A DNA stretch of 64,000 bases from a virus, in IMG/VR virus record IMGVR_UViG_3300037493_004064, positions 1 through 64,000 of that record, one strand, 5' to 3'. The notes under the pieces were generated by a model, which saw only the letters and a list, made by a program, of their open reading frames with translations, did not search any database and was not told the DNA's origin. The position numbers and the translations under genes are program-made. Positions 26,439 through 35,700 of this stretch are shown piece after piece; position 1 is the first letter of the stretch; each line of letters begins with the position of its first letter.

Positions 26439-28694
26439 ATGCCTGACCAACTTATCGGTGCAGCAGACGGAGATAAAGGTGGAGATAAAGGCGGAAGTGC
26501 ATTTACCACCAATGTAACTCCTGTAACCAGCACAACTACGTTTGCCCCGGTGACTATTGTAGGCAAGCGACTACCTAAACGACCTAATAATCCACTTAGT
26601 AATTTCTCAAGTTCAACGTATCACCTGACTTTATACATGGTGTCACCGGACGCATATAATGCCTTCGTTCAATCCGGCCGAAAGAATATAAATGCCAAGA
26701 CGCCCGGGGCATATATCATTGCCCAGAGCGGTGGCACACCAAAATCAGACCCATCAACTAGAGCATCCGGATTTGAATTAGATTTCTACCTGGACAACCT
26801 AAAAATAACCACAGTGCTTCCTGCAGCAAGCCCGACTACAACCGCTCTATCATTCAGCATCACAGAACCGTATGGGTTCTCGTTCATCACCAAATTAAAT
26901 CAGGCACTGGCCACGATACGAAATGTTTCAACAATACCAGGATACAGCACATCAACTGCCACATTCAATCCGACTCGGCAGTTTTTCATCCTGACAGTTG
27001 GTTTCAGGGGATACAATTCCAATGGTAAGGTAATGACCAATTCAGATATTGCCAGTCAAAACGCATTGACTACTGAATCAGGGGCTGTGTTCGATCACTT
27101 CTATGAGATAATTATTACTTCAATGAAGTTTAAGTTGGACGGCAAAGAGACAAAGTATGATATAACCGCAGCAACTCTGGCGCCTACAACATCGTTTGGT
27201 ATCAACAGGGGAACAGTGGCCGAAGATATCACCGTTGTTGCCGAGTATGTTGCTGATGCCATTGGTGGGAATATAGATTCAGATAATGATCCACCAGGAA
27301 TCCATGGGTTGCTGACACAGATCAATGATGCTCAGAAAAAACTGCTTAATCCACCAGTTGATGTGAAAAACAATAAGTCAGACGCCTCAAAACCTAAACT
27401 AACTTACCCTAATATTTACAAAGTTAAATGGGCCGGTAGCGACACTGATCAGGCAACATTCAAAAAAGCCACACTGAAAAGCCCAGCCGATACATCTAAA
27501 GAAAATTCACCCGGAGTCACAATTAGTAACTCATCGGGGTCAACTGAGAAAGCAGCACAAAAAGCCGCACTGAATGTCAATGTTAAGAACGTCATGATCA
27601 GAAGTGGAACCTCTATTATTGCTGCAATAACGCAGATTATGAAGTTCAGTTCTTGGGTTGAAGATTCGTTAAAGATTATACAAGCAAGCAAGCCGGAACA
27701 AGATTCTGAAACTGAAAATGCCGAAACAATCACTGCAAAAGCAGAGTATAAGTGGTTTAACATAAGTTCCGACGTTGAAATAATCGGATGGAATGATCAG
27801 CAGAATGACTTCGCCTATAAAATAACTTACACCATCGGGCCGTACGCCATTCCAGCAACGGCGACATCATTCTCTAAAGCACCTAAAAAATATTACGGGG
27901 CCTACAAAAGATATGACTATTGGCTCACCGGAAAAAATTCCGAAGTGATAAAAATTGAACAGCAATTTGACAATGCTTATTTTAACACTATGTTTATGGG
28001 CGAGGGTGGCAACGACGGTGTCAGTAATAATCCAAACTTTAAAACTAATGTGGAGCAACAGGGACGAGAGGGAGTCGGAACCGTAAACGTAGATGCCACT
28101 ATAACCAGGCTGAGAGACCCTAATGCCTACACCAAAACAAAGATACAAATTCTTGGCGACCCTGATTATCTGATGCCTGATTCATCCCAGTCCTCTGGTT
28201 ACTATACTGAGGATGGCTACACCCTAAACCCATCGGGTGGTCAGCAGTTCATTGAGATTTCGTATAAAGAGGCGCAAGATTATATGAACAGCACAGGAAC
28301 TTTGAAAGTTAACGGCAATATTGAATTTTTCCCATACTCAAAAGCCGTTCGTGATGAACTCAAAGGAGCAATGAGTTACATGTTAGTGAGTGTTGTAAGC
28401 ACCTTTAGTAAAGGTTCTTTCACGCAGGATCTAACCACCGCAATTAATACATTTCCTAACTACGCTTCTGCTGCCCTTACGACACCTGAACGCGGAGCAA
28501 GTTCTGAGGGGGACACTGGAGGAGAAGCAGCAGCAAAAGCCAACATGACCGGAACCACATTAAATAGTGCATTGACGAGTAATGTGCAAGCAGTAGTTGA
28601 TAAAGTTTCCTCGGTGACAATACCTACACAGACTGGTCAGGTCGCGGACGATGATGCGGCCCCGTCACAGGCAGACAATGCCGGAGCATATTAA
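26439..28694 (+). CDS. Large baseplate structural protein, probable hub component (gp27 position)
   Basis: 751 residues. The N-terminal 25 residues are a GDKGG-rich low-complexity leader. Then comes a conserved-looking block (NPLSNFSSSTYHLTLYMVSPDAY, GFELDFYLDNLKITTV, SITEPYGFSFITKL). A second structural block near residues 440-520 contains IIGWNDQQNDFAYKITYTI, and the tail is Ala/Thr-rich. I recognise the blocks from T4-like phage virion proteins without a firm name. Its place immediately before the gp5 spike suggests the gp27-like hub ring, but T4 gp27 has only 391 residues and no motif settles it. Confidence 0.6.
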   Translation: MPDQLIGAADGDKGGDKGGSAFTTNVTPVTSTTTFAPVTIVGKRLPKRPNNPLSNFSSSTYHLTLYMVSPDAYNAFVQSGRKNINAKTPGAYIIAQSGGTPKSDPSTRASGFELDFYLDNLKITTVLPAASPTTTALSFSITEPYGFSFITKLNQALATIRNVSTIPGYSTSTATFNPTRQFFILTVGFRGYNSNGKVMTNSDIASQNALTTESGAVFDHFYEIIITSMKFKLDGKETKYDITAATLAPTTSFGINRGTVAEDITVVAEYVADAIGGNIDSDNDPPGIHGLLTQINDAQKKLLNPPVDVKNNKSDASKPKLTYPNIYKVKWAGSDTDQATFKKATLKSPADTSKENSPGVTISNSSGSTEKAAQKAALNVNVKNVMIRSGTSIIAAITQIMKFSSWVEDSLKIIQASKPEQDSETENAETITAKAEYKWFNISSDVEIIGWNDQQNDFAYKITYTIGPYAIPATATSFSKAPKKYYGAYKRYDYWLTGKNSEVIKIEQQFDNAYFNTMFMGEGGNDGVSNNPNFKTNVEQQGREGVGTVNVDATITRLRDPNAYTKTKIQILGDPDYLMPDSSQSSGYYTEDGYTLNPSGGQQFIEISYKEAQDYMNSTGTLKVNGNIEFFPYSKAVRDELKGAMSYMLVSVVSTFSKGSFTQDLTTAINTFPNYASAALTTPERGASSEGDTGGEAAAKANMTGTTLNSALTSNVQAVVDKVSSVTIPTQTGQVADDDAAPSQADNAGAY

Positions 28695-30197
28695 ATGGCA
28701 ACTAACATAATTAAACCACAGGGCGTCCCAAAAGCCTTTACACCAGAAGCAGGCGGCGCCAACCCACGCATGGCCCCGTTGATCGGCATTGTAAAGGACA
28801 ACATTGATCCTATACGCGCAGGAAGAATATGGGTTTACCTATCTGAGTTCGGTGGCAAAGATCCAAACGACAGCAGGTCCTGGACTCCAGTAAGTTACAT
28901 GAGTCCCTTCTACGGACTTACGAAGGCTACTGGCCCATCCTCTCCGGAGTCATATGGAGACTACAAAAAGAATCCGGTGTCGTATGGTATGTGGACCAGC
29001 CCACCTGATATCGGAACTCAAGTAATTTGTCTTTTCATCAAGGGCGACCCGAACTATGGCTACTACATTGGGTGTATTCCAGAGGCAGAGGCTCTACACA
29101 TGGTTCCTGCTATTGGTGGCAGCACTAAAGTCACGATGAATCCTGGTGAGGCAAAGAGTTACGGCGGCGCCACTGTGCTACCGGTGACTAATATGAATAC
29201 AAATAACTTGACAAAGTCAAATTCATCTGAGTTCCTCAAGACACCAAAACCCGTTCATAGTTACGTTGCTGCTGCTCTTGCACAACAGGGACTAATAAGA
29301 GACCCTATCCGCGGCGTCATAGGAAGTTCATCTCAGCGAGAATCCCCATCGAGGGTGGGTTGGGGAGTTAGCACTCCTGGCAGACCAATTTATCAAGGTG
29401 GATTCACTGATGAATCAATTCTAAGTTCTGCTGCAACCGCACAGGACACTGATCTTGCAGTCGTTTCTCGTCGGGCAGGACACACCCTGGTCATGGACGA
29501 TGGTGACATTCAAGGAAGAGACCAACTCATCAGAATACGAACCTCACTTGGTCATCAGATATTGATGAGCGATGACGGTCAGTGCCTTTTCATTGCCCAT
29601 GCCAATGGGCAGACATGGATTGAGTTAGGCAAAGAAGGCACCATTGATATGTATGCCAGCAACAGCGTAAACATCAGAACACAGGGTGATTTGAATCTTC
29701 ATGCTGACAACAACATAAACATAAATGCCGCCAAAGGATTAAATGTATCGGCTGAAACAATCAGGGTTGAATCATCCAAAGAAACTACACAAAAAGTAGG
29801 AACAGATTTTAGTTTTTACTCCACTGGTAAATATACCGTAAAGGTAGGAGCCGGAATGAGTATGGCCTCGTCCGGTGAGGCATCATATCTTAGTAACTCA
29901 ACTACTTACATCAATGGCTCCAATGTCAATCTAAATACTGGCGCCGCCGGACTTGTCCCGCAAGATGTAAAACCCATAAAAATACTGGCACATACTGATA
30001 CCCTATATGATGATGCCAAAGGATTTGCTGCGGCTCCTGGTAAACTAAAGAGCATTGTATCTCGGGCACCTGCTCATTCACCATGGGCAAGTGCAGGACA
30101 AGGGGTCGATGTTAAAGTTAACTTCAGTTCCGGTGATTCTCTCCCTGGCGAACCATCTCCGGCGACAGTAGATGCGAATAAGGCGGCAGGACTATGA
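28695..30197 (+). CDS. 5: Baseplate central spike, T4 gp5-like, no lysozyme domain seen
   Basis: 500 residues. An N-terminal OB-fold region (about 25-135; MAPLIGIVKDNIDPIRAGRIWVYL, then PPDIGTQVICLFIKGDPNYGYYIG) is followed by a linker and a VgrG/gp5-type repetitive beta-helix (about 265-420: DGDIQGRDQLIRIRTSLGHQILMSDDGQ, then short repeats such as SVNIRTQGDLNLHADNNINI). This trimeric needle pierces the outer membrane. T4 gp5 carries a lysozyme domain between the two parts; none is recognisable here, and a lysozyme-like domain lies instead in the tape measure. It ends with an ATGA overlap to the next gene. Confidence 0.9.
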   Translation: MATNIIKPQGVPKAFTPEAGGANPRMAPLIGIVKDNIDPIRAGRIWVYLSEFGGKDPNDSRSWTPVSYMSPFYGLTKATGPSSPESYGDYKKNPVSYGMWTSPPDIGTQVICLFIKGDPNYGYYIGCIPEAEALHMVPAIGGSTKVTMNPGEAKSYGGATVLPVTNMNTNNLTKSNSSEFLKTPKPVHSYVAAALAQQGLIRDPIRGVIGSSSQRESPSRVGWGVSTPGRPIYQGGFTDESILSSAATAQDTDLAVVSRRAGHTLVMDDGDIQGRDQLIRIRTSLGHQILMSDDGQCLFIAHANGQTWIELGKEGTIDMYASNSVNIRTQGDLNLHADNNININAAKGLNVSAETIRVESSKETTQKVGTDFSFYSTGKYTVKVGAGMSMASSGEASYLSNSTTYINGSNVNLNTGAAGLVPQDVKPIKILAHTDTLYDDAKGFAAAPGKLKSIVSRAPAHSPWASAGQGVDVKVNFSSGDSLPGEPSPATVDANKAAGL

Positions 30198-30892
30198 CCC
30201 GTGTAACAACTGCTGTAATTGCCACTGCACCATCATTGGAGCCGGTGAGTGACTCCATTGACCGAAATACCACCTCAGCATTAGTGGCGTCTGTATCTAC
30301 TATCATCGGGCAAAATCCGCTCCTTACTACTCAATATCCAAACTGGCAGAATCTTGGATATCAAACTATCTCTCTAAATGGATCGGGCAGTGCCCCATAT
30401 ACCGTAGTTGTTGGTAAGTTCGGACTGAGTCCGGCCCAACTTGAAAATGCCGGTATACTAAAGTTCGGGTCAGCCGCTCTTATTATAAAGTTGGTGAATG
30501 CCGGAAAAGCAGTTGACAAAGTAATGACACCCAACATGTTCACTGGAAAGGGCGGGGTGCATTCCCTTCTGGCTCTGGTAAATAGTATATCAGCACAAAC
30601 TATGGTTATGGTTGCAAACCTTAGACAGTCTCAGTCAGCACTCGCATCTGCTGGAGTATTAACTGGGGGAGAAGACCCGACTCAAATATCCGGTCTGGTA
30701 ATGTCCGGTGCCACAGTTGGTGTTGCTGCCACAGTTGATTTCGTCAAGAACTCCACTAAACCATCTGCTCTTGCAACGATAACGCAGACACTCGGGCAGA
30801 CGATTAATAGAAATCTACTCGCTACTTTTCCGAGCACTGGGCGAGCATTTGGTGGAACATCTTCTACTGGAATAGGGAGTAACTCAGGATAA
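30194..30892 (+). CDS. Virion protein of unknown function, baseplate operon
   Basis: 232 residues, rich in Ala, Ser, Thr, Val and Gly. The most distinctive part is YTVVVGKFGLSPAQLENAGILKFGSAALI (about 68-96), a form seen in proteins encoded beside gp5 in related phages. It overlaps gp5 by 4 nt and the following gene by one base, so it is translationally coupled to the spike. A spike-associated or membrane-interacting role is possible; no enzyme motif is seen. Confidence 0.55.
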   Translation: MTRVTTAVIATAPSLEPVSDSIDRNTTSALVASVSTIIGQNPLLTTQYPNWQNLGYQTISLNGSGSAPYTVVVGKFGLSPAQLENAGILKFGSAALIIKLVNAGKAVDKVMTPNMFTGKGGVHSLLALVNSISAQTMVMVANLRQSQSALASAGVLTGGEDPTQISGLVMSGATVGVAATVDFVKNSTKPSALATITQTLGQTINRNLLATFPSTGRAFGGTSSTGIGSNSG

Positions 30893-32094
30893 TGCCAACT
30901 ATGCCCACACTTAACTCATTAGTCGGTAGCGCAGCCACCGCAATCTCTTCTGGTTCATACGCAGGCGTCACGGCAGCGGTTGTCACAGGTGGAGTTGGTT
31001 CCATTGCCGCAGGCGTTGGTGCCCTTAGTTCTTCGCTGAAAATACCATCACTACCAGGATTACCGTCCATGCCAGGTTTGCCAACGCTGCCAGGATTACC
31101 ATCTTTGCCGAGTATACCCGGCCTGCCATCTATGCCATCTCTTGATCTAAAGCAGGGAGTAACCGGTGCTGCATTTTCATCAATTTTAACTAATTGGGGA
31201 GAGTTTAAACCTGGAGTAGTCCAAGATTTAGAGAAAATTGCAGCCGATAAGACAGCGGCTATGACAAAAGCCGATGGGTCCCTCTCTGGTGCCGCAGGGG
31301 GATTGGTCGGATCAGTTACTGGTGCAGTCAGCGGTGCAGTTAAATCAGTGACAGGCGCCATTAGTGGAATTGCTTCTAAAGTAACAGGTGCCGCAACAGC
31401 ATCTGGTTCGTTTGCGTCAGGTATTGCCAGTGGAATAAATGCTATCCCTGGTGGTCAAAAAGCCATTTCAATCTCGGTAAACAATGCCGTGGGTGCTCTG
31501 AATAACATTCCTGGGACAGCCGGAATAACTGCTGCCATTGGAAATCCTACTGCCACTGCTGACCTGTTGGCAAGTGTTAAGGCAAGCGGCAGCACATTAT
31601 CAGCAGCGGCTCTAACTGGAAAATTTTCTTTACCAACTCTTCCTAACCTATCGCAGGGTCTACCACAGGGCATGTCAGCATCAGCCATGACAGCATTAAC
31701 GGCGTCTTTTGGTAGTTCAGGTTTAATTGGGTTGCCAAAGACTGCATTTGACACCGCCGCAACTAGAGGAGCCATAGCGGCCGCTATGGGAGGTCAGTTA
31801 GGACCGGGCATTCAAGTGCCTAACTACTCTGGCAATCCAGCAACATTCATGAAAATGCCGTCCGATGAGGAAGCCAAGAAGTATAACGAGAACAAAGAAC
31901 TCATTGCCCAGGCAACTGATGAGGCGTTTGCTCAGGCCGTGGTGATGCGTAATGCTCTTGCTGCATACGAAAAGGCAAAGAATGAACTCCCTCAGGGAGA
32001 TGCACAAATTGATGCAGATAAGGCAACTTGGCTTGCGGAAATGGCAAAACTAACTGCCCTTGAGAAGAAGGTTGCTGATTTACGAGCAGCATAA
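30892..32094 (+). CDS. Gly/Ala-rich structural protein with Pro-Gly-Leu repeats
   Basis: 400 residues. Residues about 50-85 are a run of LPSLPG/LPSMPG triplet-like repeats; the middle is Ala/Gly/Ser-rich, with SVTGAVSGAVKSVTGAISG and IASGINAIP-type repeats; and the C-terminal 80 residues are charged and helical (YNENKELIAQATDEAFAQAV). The low-complexity, weakly amphipathic character resembles spike-tip or membrane-contact proteins. I cannot name it. The ATG overlaps the previous stop (TAATG). The gp25 late promoter overlaps its stop codon. Confidence 0.55.
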   Translation: MPTMPTLNSLVGSAATAISSGSYAGVTAAVVTGGVGSIAAGVGALSSSLKIPSLPGLPSMPGLPTLPGLPSLPSIPGLPSMPSLDLKQGVTGAAFSSILTNWGEFKPGVVQDLEKIAADKTAAMTKADGSLSGAAGGLVGSVTGAVSGAVKSVTGAISGIASKVTGAATASGSFASGIASGINAIPGGQKAISISVNNAVGALNNIPGTAGITAAIGNPTATADLLASVKASGSTLSAAALTGKFSLPTLPNLSQGLPQGMSASAMTALTASFGSSGLIGLPKTAFDTAATRGAIAAAMGGQLGPGIQVPNYSGNPATFMKMPSDEEAKKYNENKELIAQATDEAFAQAVVMRNALAAYEKAKNELPQGDAQIDADKATWLAEMAKLTALEKKVADLRAA

Positions 32095-32097
32095 ATA
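32090..32097 (+). promoter_or_regulatory. 25: Late promoter 4 nt before gp25
   Basis: CATAAATA, then CCAT, then ATG 32102. It overlaps the stop codon of the preceding gene. No ribosome-binding site lies between, so a leaderless mRNA is implied. Confidence 0.6.
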
Positions 32098-32101
32098 CCA
32101 T

Positions 32102-32551
32102 ATGCCTACATTCATTGGATTTTCTACTATCAACGCCAACAAACCGCGTTCAACATATCTTCAACCAGGTCCCGCTGGTGGTACTGGTAGTGTTGTGGCG
32201 CCAATAATCTATGGCAAAAAGACCACTCTGGTAGATGAAAAACTAGTCATCCAAGATTTTGTAAATGCGCTAAATATACCTCAGGGACAAAAAGTAGGTA
32301 ATCCTGCGTATGGAACCACTCTTTGGACGTTTGTGTTTGAACCCAATACCGCTGATGTTCAGTTTCAACTTGAGAACGAATTGCGCCGTGTGGCAAACCT
32401 TGACTCTCGGCTCATCTTAAATTCCATAAATGCTTACACTCAGGAAAACGGTATTCTACTTGAAGTAGAACTTGCTGTGGCGCCCTTTAATAATGCTCAG
32501 TCAGTGAGTATTTTCTTCAACAATTTCGACAACACGGCCTCAATTCAATAA
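32102..32551 (+). CDS. 25: Baseplate wedge protein, T4 gp25 (GPW/gp25 family)
   Basis: 149 residues from ATG 32102. An in-frame TTG at 32060 would overlap the previous gene and is unlikely. The gp25 core is clear: VIQDFVNALNIPQGQKVGNPAYGTTLWTFVFEP, then QLENELRRVANLDSRLILNSINAY. It is the lysozyme-fold wedge protein that initiates sheath assembly. It has no Shine-Dalgarno sequence and starts 4 nt after a late-promoter box. Confidence 0.92.
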   Translation: MPTFIGFSTINANKPRSTYLQPGPAGGTGSVVAPIIYGKKTTLVDEKLVIQDFVNALNIPQGQKVGNPAYGTTLWTFVFEPNTADVQFQLENELRRVANLDSRLILNSINAYTQENGILLEVELAVAPFNNAQSVSIFFNNFDNTASIQ

Positions 32552-32570
32552 CCAAACGGGGTTTTTGGTT
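32550..32570 (+). terminator. Hairpin after gp25, weak terminator candidate
   Basis: AACCAAA (32550-32556), 7-nt loop, TTTGGTT (32564-32570), overlapping the gp25 stop codon. Only a short T content follows, so termination would be partial. Confidence 0.4.
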
Positions 32571-32573
32571 TAG

Positions 32574-32581
32574 TATAAATA
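32574..32581 (+). promoter_or_regulatory. T4-type late promoter for gp6
   Basis: Perfect TATAAATA followed by CTC, 133 nt before the gp6 ATG. The leader it would make contains the zinc-finger remnant. Confidence 0.7.
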
Positions 32582-32585
32582 CTCT

Positions 32586-32714
32586 ATTACAAGAGAAAAC
32601 TTCAATATAGGACCACAATCATCCGCTATTTGTCCGTATTGTGAAAAAGAAGGTGGAGTATCAAACATGAAACGATATCATTTCAATAACTGCAAGCAGA
32701 AAGTAGGAGTATAA
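32586..32714 (+). pseudogene. Zinc-finger tail remnant, homing-endonuclease type
   Basis: An open frame (after TAG at 32571) encodes NIGPQSSAICPYCEKEGGVSN and then MKRYHFNNCK..., ending TAA at 32712-32714, which overlaps the gp6 ATG. The C-x2-C-x12-H-x3-C finger with GG and MKR(Y/W)HF.NCK is the C-terminal tail often attached to phage GIY-YIG/NUMOD-type homing endonucleases. No ATG precedes the finger; the only ATG (32667) leaves 15 residues. It is either a decayed endonuclease end or a peptide begun at ATT 32586. The name of the source protein is inferred. Confidence 0.55.
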
Positions 32715-35700
32715 TGGCGACCTCCAGCAGACAATCCTCATTATTCGGTGTAAATGACTGGAAGGCCATTTACCAGACGTTTCGTGAAGCAGATTTTCGT
32801 TCGTATGATTACGAAACGCTGCGTAAGAGTTTCATTGACTATCTTCGCGCTTATTATCCGGAGACATTCAACGACTATATTGAGAGTTCTGAGTTCATTG
32901 CCCTACTTGATGTCATGGCATTCATGGGTCAAGGGCTGGCATTTAGAAACGATCTGAACACCCGTGAAAATTTCATTGATACTGCGGAACGCCGAGATTC
33001 AGTTGTCAAGCTGGCCAATCTTGTAAGTTACACCTCCAAGAGAAATCTAGCCGGTCAAGGCTACCTAAAGGTCACCAGCATAAAGACCACACAGAACATC
33101 AATGACCTCAATGGATTGAACCTGTCAAATCTTCCTATTCTATGGAACGATCCTGCTAACCCTAACTGGCTTGCACAATACAACACAGTTGTTAACGCCG
33201 CGCTGACAAATACTCAGCGTGTTGGTCACCCTGGTAACTCGGCGCAACTTCTTGGAATTAAGACCGATGAGTATGCCATCAGCATCCCGTCAACTACACA
33301 ACCAGTCGTCCCGTTCACATCCTCAATCAACGGCACCACGATGAACTTTGAGTTATGTAGTGTGACCAGTGTAGGAACTGACTATGTGTATGAACTACCA
33401 CCTGGACCAACCAGCCAGTTCAACATGCTCTATCGCAACGACAAGTTAGGATACGGCAGCCCTAACACCGGCTTCTTCTTCTACTTCAAGCAGGGTCAAC
33501 TACAGAACTACACGTTCAATCTGGCCCAACAGATTTCCAACCAGGTTGTTGACATTGACATTCAGGGCATCAACAATACTGATACATGGCTATATCAACT
33601 TAGTTCTTCAAACGGTGCTCCGACTCTATGGAAGCAAGTTGAGAATGTATATGCCGATGCCTATCTCCAGACAGAATCAAGCATCCGGAGGATCTTCTCT
33701 GTAGTTTCCAGATTCAATGATCAGGTAAGTTACACATTTGGTGACGGAGTATTCTCGGTCATCCCAGTTGGCACCTTCCGCGCGTATGTTCGTGCAGGTA
33801 ATGCCCTGACGTACACCATTGACCCTACTGAGATGCAGGGCATCAGCGTCAATATTCCATACACAAGTCGCGTTGGTCGACAAGAAACGTTGACGATGAC
33901 CTTGGCGCTTACGTCACCGGTTTCAAACGCCCTTGCCAGAGAATCTATTGCTGATATCAAGCAACGTGCCCCGACTCGTTACTATACACAGAACCGTATG
34001 GTCAACGGCGAAGATTACAACAACTTCCCGTATACCCTTTATAGTTCCATTATCAAGAGTAAGGCAGTGAACCGCAGTTCAGTTGGTGTCTCCAGGAACT
34101 TTGACTTATTGGATCCTACTGGTAAGTATTCCAGCACCAACTCATTTGCCAATGACGGCGGCATATATCAGAACGGTGCTGACGGAACTGAACTGCTAAG
34201 AGTATCAAACAGTGGTGACATTCGCGCCTTCCTTTCAAATAAACTAACAGTTATCCTCGGTGGTAACAGAGCCACACAATACTATCTACAGAATTTTCCG
34301 AGATATAGCATCAACTCTGCATCCGGTGATGGCACCGTATATTGGCAAGGATGCACTGTGGACGCAAATAGTTTAACTGGATATTTCTATAACATCAATA
34401 TAAGCGGAAACGTTCCAATTGCCACCGGTGTGTTCTCCACTCATAACATCAAGTATCTGACTAAGGGCGCCATGATAAAGTTTGAGGCGCCACCTGGCAA
34501 ATACTTTGACAAGAATAACCGCCTTGTTTCAGGGATTGCCTCCCCGTCAGACACCACGCTTATTTGGATTACCGTGTTAAATGTAATCGGAGATGGATAC
34601 AATAATGGCGACGGGGCATTTACCAATGGCACCGGTCCGATCACTCTTAATGGATACGTGCCCACTGGTGCTGTCCTCACCCAAGTTATACCGTCGTTTG
34701 ACAATACACTGCCGGATTCCTTGATTCAAGAATGTGTGACCAGAATGGAACTTCAACAGAACTTCTCTCTGTTATTCAACAACGCCCTGACCATTGCACA
34801 AGACCGTTGGAGCATAGATACATATGACGCCACTGGATGGTTCGTAAACTTCCAGGCTAAGTCGGGTACCAATGAATACACCATATATTATCACAGCCTG
34901 GCATATTTCTTTGGTAGTGTCGCAGATACTCGATTCTCCTTTGAAACCGGTAAACTTGTGTTTGATCCGGTAAGCGGACGAATTCTTCAGGACTTTGTTA
35001 AGGTGCTTACCTCAAATACACAACCAACTTCTAACTATCCACTGAGTGCTGATATCATGGCAAGTATCATTGGTCAGACTGTTGAGGCCGATGGATATGT
35101 AAATGACTTTCAAGTTGAGATTGCAAGCATCGATGTCAATGACAGAACCGTGGTGACCAATCCGGATTTCTTTAATGTAATCACCGGATATCAAGTTGGT
35201 AATACAAATATTGGTGTGTATGCCTTCTTCATAACAATTGAAGATGCCATTAAACTCACCAGAGAACAACTGATTGCTTCTTCCTCAGTTAGTTATCAAT
35301 ACGCCACATCAAATCAAATAGAAGTGGTGAAATATGATTACCCAGTGGGGCAGTTATTCTATGCCTATTCGGATAATAAGTTTTATGCATCAGTGCAGGA
35401 TCATACCGTGCTTACTCCGTACTATACTTTAGTGGAGCAACCACAATACTCAATGAAGGCAGGTCGACAGGGTCTGGCTTTCCAGTATAGACATAACTCT
35501 AACAACACCACCCGTATTGACCCAGCGACTACGAACATCATTGATTTGTATGTGGTTACACAAGCATACTATACTGCTTATCGTAATTGGATTCAGGATA
35601 CAACAAATACGGTGATCAAACCGAATCGACCAACAATAAACGAGTTGAATCAGGCATATAGCAAAGTGCAGGACTATAAGATGTTGAGTGATTCAGTCAT

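Noticed and set aside
32060-32101. Longer gp25 starting at TTG 32060
   Set aside because: Would overlap the previous gene by 35 nt. ATG 32102 begins exactly where the conserved gp25 sequence starts.
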